This document shows, piece by piece, positions 36,101 to 46,679 of a stretch of 64,000 bases of DNA. The stretch lies in assembly GCA_037957365.1 (NCBI GenBank), contig JARHVA010008350.1, positions 217,501-281,500 of the forward strand. The letters are read 5' to 3'. The notes beneath the pieces are model-generated. The model worked only from the letters and a program-made list of their open reading frames with translations, was not told where the DNA came from and did no database searches. The translations under genes and the position numbers were made by a program. The stretch's first letter is position 1. Each line of letters opens with the position of its first letter. This DNA is from Torreya grandis. Taxonomy: Eukaryota > Streptophyta > Pinopsida > Cupressales > Taxaceae.

Positions 36101-36391
36101 ACACTGCCCAAGCAGAAGTCACTAGCATCACACACATCAACGAGCACAGACCCTTTAGTGGGATCATACTCTTTGATATTGCACTAACTTTTACATACCT
36201 CCAGCATAACCCTTCCACCCATCAGGCCCTTCCAACCTCTCGGGTCTAAGCCCTCCTAGTTTGATGATACGAAGATTTGCCTATACCATCGTACGTCAGG
36301 ACATGATACCAAGACTTGCTGTGCACTCAAGGCCGTCATCCGCCGCTACATGGAGAAAGACACTCTTCTCCTTGAGGACACTGTCGACTGA
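33191..36391 (+). pseudogene. Element C gag with two CHHC zinc motifs and a long Pro/Ser-rich spacer
   Basis: One frame can be followed from about 33107 to 37486 with few stops. After a Pro/Thr-rich N-terminus (33374-33814), the capsid domain lies at 34121-34480 (MSLSGVALDWYSSLASHS, DESIADFVARWRGLINHL). A degenerate zinc motif follows at about 34826-34875 (CNYHRVKGHDMGNY, last Cys lost). A long disordered Pro/Ser stretch comes next (34862-35866). In the same frame a second, intact zinc motif lies at 36278-36320 (CLYHRTSGHDTKTC), ending at a TGA at 36389. Stops at 33812, 34625 and 35864 break the frame. Gag would package element RNA into particles. Confidence 0.8.
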
Positions 36392-36454
36392 CCCCCGACA
36401 CCTTCTCATATCCTTCTAACCTCTTCAACCACATCAACATCCCATCAGCAGGCC

Positions 36455-37486
36455 ATGACCCCTTCATCTCCTTCACCCCCTATCTTCAAAATCAATGCTA
36501 TCCACATAACCACTAGGTCACTAAAGGACAAGGTGAAAGAAAAAGCCACCATTCCTTGGACCTACCCTTTCATCAAGCCACCTCTACTACCCAAGCCTAA
36601 AATTTCTATCCTTGGCACATCTCAGTCCTCTTCTTCTTCTTCAAGGGCAGTCCATGACTCCATGATAAAATAGCTTCACCAGATGCCCGTGAAGATGACC
36701 CTCTATGACCTTATTCAAACCTCGCCCCAGCATCTTCAAGCCCTCATCAGAGCCCTACAAGTAGCGAAGGTCCAACCCGAGGACCTCCAACCACTCGCTG
36801 CCCTTGTCCACTCTTTGTCTCCCATTGCCTCCATCACATTCAGCGACTCTGAGATTCCTACATCTAACACAGAAGATCAAGACGCTGCTCTCTTCATCAT
36901 TGCCTATGTTGATCAGACACACATTAAGCACGTTATGATTGATAGAGGCACCAGCATCAACATTATCTCCACCCATGCCTTTGATCAATTGGCTCTTCCC
37001 AAGAATTGCATAGCCAAAACTGATGTAATCTTGCGATCCTTCAATGACACCACTGCCACAACCATTGGCACCATCGTCCTTCACATTCGCGTTGGCCCAC
37101 GCTCTATCCTAGAGCTCTTCTATATCATTAAAGGAGAGTTTCAATATAACATGCTATTAGGTCAACCTTGGATTCATGCCATGGCTTGTGTTCCCTCTAC
37201 TCTGCACCGTTGTGTGAAATTTGAGCACGATGAGCAAGTCCACACCATTCCTGCTGACCCATCACCTTTCAAAACTTGTAACACAACCTACCATCCAAAT
37301 GACATTCTCATTCCTATCAAGCCATCAATCTCGGTGCCACCTCCATCCATAGAAGCTTCGACTAGTTTGCAAACGGCGGTCGCCCTCACACCTCCTCTTC
37401 AAGCAACAACCAAAGACCCCATGGAAGACATCTTCCAAGGACTTTCACTTGGGGAATATTGCTTGCTTGCCTTAGACATGTTTTAA
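36455..37486 (+). pseudogene. Element C aspartic protease region
   Basis: This continues the gag frame, open from 36683 after one stop at 36671. The catalytic loop is MIDRGTSINIIS at about 36937-36972; the Asp is kept but the usual Ser/Thr after it is Arg. The hallmark end YNMLLGQPWIHAM lies at 37146-37185. A frame change after 37486 moves the RT part to another frame, either a broken frame or the natural gag-pro/pol junction. Little else in the domain is damaged. Confidence 0.8.
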
Positions 37487-37556
37487 ACTCTACAAGAGTA
37501 TGGACACCTTCACCATAGCCCTAGTTATGACCATCAGATCAAGATAGTCATGCCTT

Positions 37557-38262
37557 ATGGTCCTCCTCACCTCTGAACCAACCTCATCTATGGGGGGCCC
37601 AATCAAGCTCCTACTAATGGCAACCCTCTCTCTTCACCCCAACCATTCACATCAAACTTCTCATTTCTTGGCAACCCCACCTTTGCACACACTTACCTTT
37701 ACAGGTGTGCATGGAAAGGTTTTGGTTTTGGATGCTATGAGCAAGGCTCCCATCAGCCTATTGAGCCTCTCAGATGACAACGCCAAGAAATGGTATGGCC
37801 TAGGATACCAAGACCCCACTCAGGCTCTTGTAGACCTTTGCCCCATCAACCAATCTCCTCCAAGTTCACCCATTTTTTCCCCTTCACCTACGGAGTCAGT
37901 GGTTTCCATCCCTCCTAGTTTTTTTTGCATAAACACCATCCACCTGGAACCCCTGACCTATCAACTAAATGGGGTATCTAGGTCTCTCCCTCTCATTTTT
38001 CCTAGCATGATAGAGGATGAGTCGGTGACCATTCACATTGTCCACTGCATAAATGACGATGCCATTCTTTCCTACATGGGTGCCGATGACTCTTTCATCC
38101 AGTGCTCCCTCCCTTTTGAAACCCAAGTTATGTTAAATGAATCAACCATTGACATCAACCTCCCTTCTTCCAATGTTCCTCACATCTTAAAGATCGACCA
38201 ATCTTTAGACGCTCAGGAGCAGCTAGACTACACCCAGTTCCTCTCAGACCATAGCCAAGCCT
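37557..38262 (+). pseudogene. Element C pre-RT spacer
   Basis: A 237-codon open frame in the RT frame joins protease to RT. It is Pro/Ser-rich at first and then acidic (FIQCSLPFETQVMLNESTID). It ends at a stop that would fall just before the RT fingers. No catalytic motif is present, and its counterpart in E1 is at 3751-4620. Confidence 0.6.
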
Positions 38263-39310
38263 TTGCCTAGACCTATAATGACATGCCTGGCATCGACCCC
38301 ACCATCACTACCCATAACATTGTCACCAAACCAGAGGCTAAGCCTGTCAGGCAAAAGCTTTAAAAGATGCATCCTCGCATTGCGCTCCTTGTCAAAGAGG
38401 AGCTTCAACGCCTCCTTTCTATCTCCTTCATCCAACCCATCGATTATCCACAGTGGGTCTCTAACATCATCCCAATCACCAAAGTGACTGGGGGGATCTG
38501 AATTTGCATGGACTATCATGACCTTAACCTAGCCTATCCCAAAGACAACTTTCCTCTTCTTAACATTGACCAGCTTGTTGATCTCATGGCTAGCCATGAG
38601 ATGCTATCTCTCATGGATGGATTTTTAGGATACAACCATATCCTAATTAAACTGAAAGATCAGCACAAGACTACCTTCATCACCCCATGGGGGACTTTCT
38701 GCTATCGGGTCATGCCTTTTGGCTTGAAAAATACAGGCACCACTTATCAGTGCGCCATGACTTACATTTTCCACGATCTCCTCCACAAAATCATGGAGGA
38801 TAATGTGGATGACCTGCTCAGTAAGTCCAAGCTTCACCGTGACCATTTAACCATCCTCAAGATCATATTCTCTCCCCTTCTTCAATACAATGTCCACCTT
38901 AACCCCAAGAAATGCAACTTTGGGGTCCTCTCAAGCAAGCTCCTGGGTTTCATCATTTCTTTCTGTGGCATCGAGATAGATCCCACCAAGATCCGTGCTA
39001 TCCTCGAGATGCCACCTCCAACCAATCTCAAGCAGCTTCGCAGTCTACAAGGGAAGCTCCAGTCCATTCACTGTTTCATCTCACAGCTTTCGAACTGCTG
39101 CCAACCTTTTCATCATCTCCTTAAGAAGGACATCTCCTTTAAATGGGATAAGGATTGTCAAGAGGCTTTTAAATCCCTCAAATGCTATCTGGTCTCTCCA
39201 CCAGTCCTCATTCCACCTAAAGATGACCAACCCTTCTACCTTTACATCTCTACAACCAACCATTCATTAGGTGCCATGATCGCGCACCAAGATGAGCATC
39301 ACCATGAGTA
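38263..39310 (+). pseudogene. Element C reverse transcriptase
   Basis: RT is nearly complete. The fingers are PEAKPVRQKL, a stop, then KMHPRIALLVKEELQRLL. The palm shows MLSLMDGFLGYNHILI and ITPWGTFCYRVMPFGLKN. The YVDD box reads NVDDLL at 38804-38821: both catalytic Asp residues are kept and Tyr is replaced by Asn. The thumb has HLNPKKCNFGVLSSKLLGF and ends in the RNase H connection (FYLYISTTNHSLGAMI). Two stops interrupt the part before 38508, after which 267 codons are open. The frame runs on into RNase H. Confidence 0.88.
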
Positions 39311-39640
39311 AGCGATTTACTATATCAACGGAACACTGGTCGACTATGAAACTTGGTATACTCATACCGAGAAACTCTATTTGGCATTAGTCTTTGCTGC
39401 TACCAAGCTTTGCCATTATCTTCTTAACCACAAGACCTTTGTCATCACTCACACTGACCCTCTTAAGTACATGCATTCCAAGCCATATCAAAATCAACGT
39501 ATGGCTCGGTGGCTCATGCTGCTCACTAAGTTCAACCTCGAATTCATCCAGCAGAAATCCATCAAGGGGCAAACCATCACTGACCAACTGGAAGATGCCC
39601 CTCTTCCCAACAATCAACCTTCTCAGTGCGAGTTTCCTGA
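39225..39640 (+). pseudogene. Element C RNase H
   Basis: The segment runs from YLYISTTNHSLGAMIAHQ through a stop at 39309 to EKLYLALVFAATKLCHYLL (Glu region), FVITHTDPLKYM (Asp) and the linker. It is the usual gypsy RNase H fused to RT. At the first catalytic position there is Ser instead of Asp (ISTT). The same frame leads directly to the second RNase H. Confidence 0.75.
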
Positions 39641-39649
39641 TGAATCTAT

Positions 39650-39893
39650 CACCGCGCTTTCCACCGATGACACAATCTATCAAATGATCATGTTCTTCGA
39701 TGGCTCCAAATTTCAACTCAGTGGGGGTGCGAGAGTCATTCTCATCCCACTCGAAGGTGAGCCCATGCCTCTGTCTTTCAAGCTTGACTTTGATTGTACC
39801 AATAATATGGCTGAATACGAAGCCTTAATTTTGGGACTTCAAACCGCCCTTTCTCTCAGCATCAAGACCATCAACATCTTTGGCGACTCGTAA
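39650..39893 (+). pseudogene. Element C archaeal-type RNase H
   Basis: In the same frame, MFFDGSKFQLSGGARVIL is followed by NNMAEYEALILGLQTAL and INIFGDS, which gives Asp, Glu and Asp in the right order for an archaeal-type RNase H. A TAA right after GDS ends the open frame. This domain places C, and by homology E1, in the Tat/Ogre lineage. Confidence 0.85.
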
Positions 39894-39899
39894 CTTGTC

Positions 39900-41500
39900 A
39901 TCAATCAAGTCAATGGTTTATATATTTATAAAAATGAAATTTTGCAAAGATGCAAAAATTGTGTTGACACTCTTCTAGCCTCTTTTCACCATTACCTCTT
40001 GCAGACTATTCCTCGATCCATAAACAAGTTTACGGACACCATGGCTTCTCTCGCCTCGCATATCCCATCTTCATCATCCTCATCTAGACTCTTTGTCACG
40101 GTGCATCATGTGTTGTTGCCTTCATACATTTCTACTAACATCAACCATGTCAACACCATAGACTCTAATCCACGAGATGATTGGTATAACCAACTTGTGG
40201 ACTACTTATCTCATTCTATCATCCCTCCTAATCTCTCTAGCAATGCATGGCAGGCTTTCATCAAATGCATGGCTCGCTATACCATGCTAGGGGGTCTTCT
40301 CTATAAGCAAGGCTTCGACGGCCTCCTTCTTCACTGTCTAACCTCCACTAAAGCATCTTATGCCATTAAACAAGTCCACGATGGGATTTGTGGTAGACAC
40401 TTCAGTGGGAACTCAGTTGCCAAGCGCATCCTTCGCTTGGGCTATTATTGGCCCACTCTTCATCAAGACTGTAGCGACTATGTCTAGTGTTGCATCAAGT
40501 GTTAGCATCACACTTACTTCATCTCCCCAGCCACACCTTACAAGTTGCTTAGGATTTTTGGCCTTTTTCTCAGTGGGGCTTAGATCTCATCGATGAGATT
40601 AACCCTCACTCGTCTCTTTGTCATCAGTCCATCATCACCACCACTGAGTATTTCACTAAATGGGTGGAAGTCATTCCTCTTGTCTCCACAAAAGCCAACA
40701 AGATTGTTGACTTCATCAACACCCACATCATCTATCATTTCGGTGTTCCTCCCAAAATCATCACCGACAATGGCAAGTCCTTCAAAAATAAGACTGTCCA
40801 AAAACTATGCAACTCATTTGGCATTAAACTTAGATTCTCTTCGCCTTACTACCCACAAGCAAATGGGCAGGCCTAGGCTTCCAAAAAAATTCTGACTAAA
40901 ATTCTCATGAAGGTGGTCAACGACACTGGGAGGGATTGGCACATTCACATTCCCTTCACTTTATGGGCCTACCACACTAGCATCTGAACCTCTATGGGTG
41001 CTACCCCTTTCTCTCTAGTGTACGGAATAGAGGCTGTCCTACCTCTCAAAGTATAGATCCCATCTCTCTACATCTCTCTACATGACATTCTCTTTAATGA
41101 TGACTTTCATCAAGATCGCTTAGATCAACTTGAGTTACTTGACAAAAATCATCTTGTTGCCCTCAACCATATCCATGTCTATCAAAATCGCATCAAGCGA
41201 GCCTATGACAAAAATTTGTGAGAATGAGATTTCAACATCGAAGACCTCATCCTTAAAGAGAATCAGCATGTGACCAATATGGAGTGAAGTAAATGAGGCA
41301 AATTTGCCCCTAATTGGCTTAGACCTTTCATCATCACGCACAAGTATGGGTCAGGGACTTATCGTCTATCCTCTCTCGATAGACAGCCAGAACCTGAGCC
41401 TCTTAATGCCTTACATTTGTGACCATTCTACTATTAGTCGAGTACTCATCCACTTGAAATTTAACTTGAGCTCATCCCTTGAGCAATCCCCATCCTCTTA
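39900..41500 (+). pseudogene. Element C integrase
   Basis: The zinc domain is at about 40370-40510 (QVHDGICGRHFSG, then CCIKC). A frame change near 40540 leads to the core: GLDLIDEI with the first Asp, TKWVEVIPL and KIITDNGKSFKN with the second Asp. The third catalytic position, after QANGQA at 40876, is a TAG stop instead of Glu. The C-terminal part continues to about 41450 (GKFAPNWLRPFII, GTYRLSSLD), without a chromodomain. Loss of the Glu codon and the frame change make it inactive. Confidence 0.85.
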
Positions 41501-41684
41501 ATCCTCATTCCTTTCAACCCTATTCCCCTTATCAAATCTTATATAACCCTTTTATAATGTATGACCCTTTGTCCTAATAAAAGGGAGCCCTTGAACTTCT
41601 ATAGTCTTGTCCATGACTCAAAATTCTATCAAAAATAAATCAAGATGTCAAAATATCCAAGGTCACCAAATCAAATTAAAAAAG

Positions 41685-41915
41685 TAGACTACTCCCTCGA
41701 AGGACAGCTATACTATCATTGTTGTAGCTAATAGACTGCTCCCTCAAAGGACAGCTATTCAAACATATATAAATCAAAAATATAGACCACTCCCTCGAAG
41801 GATGGCTATGACTAAATCTTGCTACTCTCAAAAGATTCCCGCATCGATCAGCTTCACAAATGACCACAAAGCAAAATGACATCTCTAGGTAGACTTCCCG
41901 CATCGATCAGTCTGC
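41685..41915. repeat. Short tandem repeats after the integrase of C
   Basis: Three copies of TAGACTACTCCCTCGAAGGA-type units, each followed by CAGCTAT or TGGCTAT, start at 41685, 41732 and 41783. Then two copies of TTCCCGCATCGATCAG lie near 41835 and 41895. An AAC run follows (41931-41942). Such repeats between integrase and 3' LTR are common in Tat elements. Confidence 0.75.
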
Positions 41916-42574
41916 TCAAAAAAAAAAACAACAACAACAACAATGGGTCATGGACTTGGCTTATACTTGTCTCAGGGTCTCCTATAAAAAAGGGCAAGGT
42001 TATCTCTGCTCTAAAATGGGTTACCCTATCCTCACCTATCATAGCACCTGCTCAAGGGAATTCAAGCTCACTTTAATGTCAAAGTGATTCGATTACTTCT
42101 CTAACACAACCCTTGGTCAACGACGCAATGCATAAATGGGGCTCTTGGTTCTAACAACCCCTATCTATGTTATCATTCTGGTCCTTGTCAATGAAAGGGT
42201 GAATATGCCTTTCACTTCCTTTACACTTTGGTCACATTTAAACTTCATCATTTGTCAAACCAACTCAACCCAATCTCTTTTCAGACCACTCACATATCCT
42301 ATTCACACTAGTTTCTATGGACACCAATACACATGGAGACTATGGACTACACAATTTATGTCTGGCATAAACCATTATTTGCTGGCGCATAAATAGACTC
42401 AATTCATTTTTAGCATACATCCATCACGAATATGGAAAATTACTAGGGATGAAAGACCCCTCAACCAATGTTACAGAATACACCATCACACAACATGGAA
42501 AAGGCTGTAACATCTTTTTCTCCTCATCATTTTGACACATGACCAAACCAATCTATCAATCTCTTTGACTCTTT

Positions 42575-42870
42575 GTCTGAACTACATTGGTCTGAGGCCC
42601 TAAGACCAGGGCTATGTAGGCATCACTCAGATGACATGACATCCTCTGGGGTTAGCTCGACCACCCTCATTTGTTCATCTCTCTGATGGACAAACTTTCT
42701 TTCCTCCTTTGACCATGACTTGACCTCGACCAAAACAATCGACCACTTCGACCCCCTTCCTCCCTTTGGGGAGAACTACATTGGCCTGAGGCCCTTAGGA
42801 CAAGGGCTATGTAGGAAGCACTCAGTTGGCATGGGGTCTCCTGGGGTTAGCTCGGCCATTCCTTCATCAC
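42575..42870. repeat. Direct duplication in the 3' region of C
   Basis: A block GAACTACATTGGTCTGAGGC...GGGCTATGTAGGCATCACTCAG...TCCTCTGGGGTTAGCTCGACC (about 42578-42662) recurs at about 42773-42857 with a few differences. No protein sense is apparent. 42900-43080 is then an (ATC)-rich low-complexity stretch. Confidence 0.75.
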
Positions 42871-43879
42871 ATCTCTTCTATCACATTTTTTTCATCACCT
42901 GCTAATCACATCACAAACAATCACCTATTTTCATAATCATTAACAAAATCAAAGCACCATCATCATAATCGTGAAACATCATCACATTAATCATTACATA
43001 TCATCATAATCAACATCATCACATTATATCTTAGCATACATCATTAAAACATATGAGAAATGCTACAAACATCTAACATCCATAACATCCATAACACATT
43101 AATAGCCAAAAATCACATCATATATATATCAATGTTTTACAATCACACAATCTATGCATCTCTCTCTCTCAAAAAATCAAATGCATCTCACATCAACAGC
43201 TCGCAGGCCGGTATATATATAGCATCAAAATCTGCCCTCAAGGTTGTGGCTGTGGTGGTGGTGGCGGTGGCTGGGAAGACGTTGTATCCTCTCCCCCCTC
43301 TGATCTGCACCATCTGCGTGAATCTGTAGCAGTCACCCGTGACATAGACCATTGCCAGCTCAGCTCTACCCTCATATCTGAGTATCATTGTATTTGAGGA
43401 AACCCCTTAATGTCTCTCTCATAATATGCGATCTTGTCCAACACATTATTTTATCTAACTATAGATACAGTCTGTGGTGGACCCATCTAACCTGCTGACG
43501 TGCCCTGCACTAAACCCTGAGACTGTGAAAACCCTAGCTGCACTGACACTAACTATGTGGGCTGTTGAACTGGCTACTGGGGTGGATGTTGAATTAGACC
43601 CTATCATGCCAATTCTTGTACCTGGGCTACGGCCAACTAACCCTATAAAATAGTGACCTCTCCTGTCAAAGCAGCCACTCAACCTATCAACCCTACCATT
43701 TCCCCCTGTAATCATGTGACCTGGGTCTCCAAAATGGTCACTCATCCTCATGCTACATCCCTCTCCTAGATGGCAGCATCTCTCTCCTATCTGGTAGCAT
43801 CCCTCTCTTGCCTCACCATATCCCTATCCCTGATCATGGTCTGCAAATCAAGCTGTGGTCCTGCCTGTATCCCTACATA

Positions 43880-45000
43880 CTACCCTACCCACCATATCGA
43901 GTAGGCCTCTATACATCCTAGATCTACTATCCCAGGGCCTACTAGTAGCTCCTCAAAATTAGGCCCCTCTATCTCCTCTGGCAATAGGAGTAGTGCCTCA
44001 ATGTCATCCCATCTATACAGTGGGAAGGCAGGTGGCACATCCTGAAGCAGCCCATACTGGCACCGCACTCTCTCCGCTGGCACTCTCTCGAGCTCGCCGA
44101 CTCACCTGCCCCTGACCCATCTCAGGCTCTATACCCCAACTAACTACTCTCCCTAGTCTCTAAATGTTGGATACACCAAGTATGGTCTCCAAATGATATC
44201 TACTGGGATCAAGGCCTCTAGTACCCCTCTATAATGGTCAATATCTCTGACCACTCCATCCACCCGTGTCTGCACCATCACCTCATGCCATCACCTAAAT
44301 CCGACCCTGAAGCTGGTCTGAATTATCACTAGAAGGCCGAGAGGATGAGTAACCATAATATGCTCATATGCCCAATAGTGTAGGAGGTGGCCCACACACA
44401 GACTTTATCACCACCACCGACTAATGCCCCATAGCTCTCTGTATACTTGGGCCAAAAAGATGGGTGCCCAGGTAAACACTGTCTATTGCTCTATCTCTCT
44501 ATCAAAACCCTAGTCATTGTGACCAAAAACCTACCTCCCTCCAAATCTGGCAATGCATATACTGTGATGCTGATCATCATAAGGACCGCCAGCCGATGTG
44601 CATCCTCATCTGCCGCATATAATGGCTCATAAGCAAAACTGGCTAAGTGATAACTCACCTCAGCTGCATGCTCACCAAACAATGTCACCATGTGTATATC
44701 ATGCGCCTCTCTTGAGCATGCATATAAGTCTGATTTGTGTACCGACAGCCATAAAATTTGGTATATGTCCTTGACTGTGACCATCATCTCTCCCATGGGC
44801 AGGTGGAAAGTGTTGGTGGAATGGTCCCACCGCTTGATCAACACCACCATCAAGCTCATGTCTCTCACCACTCTGCAATAGCACCGCAGCCCACCTATTC
44901 CTACTATGCTCATCTATGCCCACTCCTCCTTGGTAATGTCTTGATGCATCTGCATCAGCAATGTCGATAACCAATCTCACAGCATCAATGTCTGCCTTGC
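43880..45000 (-). pseudogene. Antisense plant mobile domain (PMD) ORF of element C
   Basis: On the strand opposite to gag-pol, the 140-codon open frame 44491-44913 reads SIVGIGGLRCYC, then KRWDHSTNTFHLPMGEM, TVKDIYQILWLSVH and a Leu-rich helical region. This matches the N-terminal signature of the PMD (aminotransferase-like) family, found in Arabidopsis MAIN/MAIL proteins and in plant transposons. After a stop and a frame change it continues at about 44340-44400 (HYWAYEHIMVTHPL), then VDGVVRDIDHYRG near 44210-44240 and PAERVRCQYGLLQDVPPAF near 44030-44090, matching the C-terminal PMD part. Open upstream sequence extends to about 45000, with a TAG just before the first Met. Several stops make this copy non-coding. 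Confidence 0.8.
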
Positions 45001-46660
45001 TTGCATCCAACAATCAAACTCATGTCAACGCGACCACCAATCCCCATGACTTTTCTTCTCTAGCCTGACCATTTGCCCTTTCATCTATCTACTTAATCAT
45101 CTATGGCTATCCTGACACCTGGGAAGCCCCTTGGTATAGCTTTAACCCCTTAACTTGGCAATTTTCTAACCTCTCTCAGATCAAGCAGCCACTAACATCA
45201 GTTCTCTTGCTGACATCGGCACTTACCTAACTGACGTTGGTCATATAGTGATCGATGACGGTAGGAAAGTGACTGATGCTGATCGCCAGTTGGGCCGATG
45301 CCAGTGAATCCATTGACATTGGTGATTGGTTTGGCCCTAGAGCCGAATGGGGGCGAGCCCTAAAAATTAGGGCTTCCCCCTTTAGGCCCCCCTTTCACCC
45401 CCAAATCTATCCTAATGCCCTTCTAACCTATCCTAGATCCCCCACCCACCTTCCTAGCTACCCTCCCCCCTCAATTTCTAGCTAAAAACATCAAAATTTC
45501 ATAAATAAAAACAAAACTAACATCAACTAATTGAGCTCATTAGGGCCTCCTACCTCGTCTCAGAATCATCGACGTGGTGGCACGATGGGTGCCACTAGTG
45601 GTGGACCTCCCATAGGTCCTCTACTCCCCTCTACCATCTTTGCTATGTCTCTCTACCCTCACACTTCACTTGGCCCACAAATGCCTCTACAACCTCCAAT
45701 CACTCTCCAACTCACTCCCTCTCTCCACCAATGCCTATCTGCCACCTCACCCCTGCTCACTTAGTCAATTCTTGGGTCAGTTTCACTCAATCAACTCCAG
45801 AGCTCTTTTTTCTCTCAGTTAACAAGTAGCAAATGACTTTTGGTGGGCTGCCAATCTGGTTTTGTCAGATTTGGGAAGCCATTGACATCGGCATCTTCGT
45901 GCCCTAGGCTACTGACGTCAGTCGATTTCTACTGACATTGGACCCCTTTGGGCCACCGAAGTCAGTTTTATCACCGGGCACCGGCAGCCTTCAAACCTCC
46001 TCATTACCTAAAAATCATGCCCCCAATCAGTCAACTCTCTAATAGAAGTCCTCTTGGCCTCCTGAGGCACACTTGAGATCACTTTTTCCTCCACCCACCT
46101 CGACCACCAGACCTTAGAGATCACACCTATCTCCTTAGACTCTGACCACTTCCAAGACAAACATTGCCTTAGTTGTTTTAATTGCCTTTGCTACCTCACG
46201 AATGGTTAGCAAAATTGTCCTGCAGACCATATTATGACCTTCACAAGTATAGGATCGCAAGCCAATTGATCCCCACTACTTATGATGTTTTCATGTTTTC
46301 AGGAGCACTTCCTGAGCCCAGGATACCTAAAACACGACAACCATTGGAGCTTCAGCTTAGATTGAATAACCCGATCAGCTACGACCAAATGTTGGGGCCT
46401 AGTTATTTCAATTTTGGCACTCCTCGACCTTTGACTTGCGATAATTTGACCTGACCATCCCATGGTGTGGTATACATGTAATCTCACCCTTTGCAGCATT
46501 CACACTCGATCCTCGCCCTCTCTATGCATCTCTCTATCAAATCGACACTCGATCTCAGGTTCCCTTCCCTCAACTCTCTCTTTGAGGGGGGAACACCTCA
46601 TCCCATTACCTGGGGCAACCAACTCCTATTTTTGTCTTGCAGTTTGTCAAGAACAACCAA
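45001..46660. other. Spacer between PMD ORF and 3' LTR of C
   Basis: No supported gene. It holds two more clusters of the ACGT-word family (45190-45330 and 45880-45985) and a near-perfect hairpin at 45349-45380. The plus-strand open frames here (for example 45531-45764 and 46182-46454) have no family motif. For the antisense PMD ORF this is upstream sequence and could contain its promoter. Confidence 0.5.
45349..45380. promoter_or_regulatory. Inverted repeat around a CCCTAA/TTAGGG core
   Basis: GGGGGCGAGCCCTAA, a three-base A loop and TTAGGGCTTCCCCC form a stem of about 14 bp with one small mismatch. The core contains telobox-like CCCTAAA. It lies about 350 bp upstream of the PMD ORF on the minus strand. 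A role is not established. Confidence 0.5.
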
Positions 46661-46679
46661 CAAGACAAAAAGGGGCAAA
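46661..46679 (+). promoter_or_regulatory. Polypurine tract of element C
   Basis: AAGACAAAAAGGGGCAAA ends directly at the first base of the 3' LTR (46680), the expected site of plus-strand priming. Confidence 0.75.
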
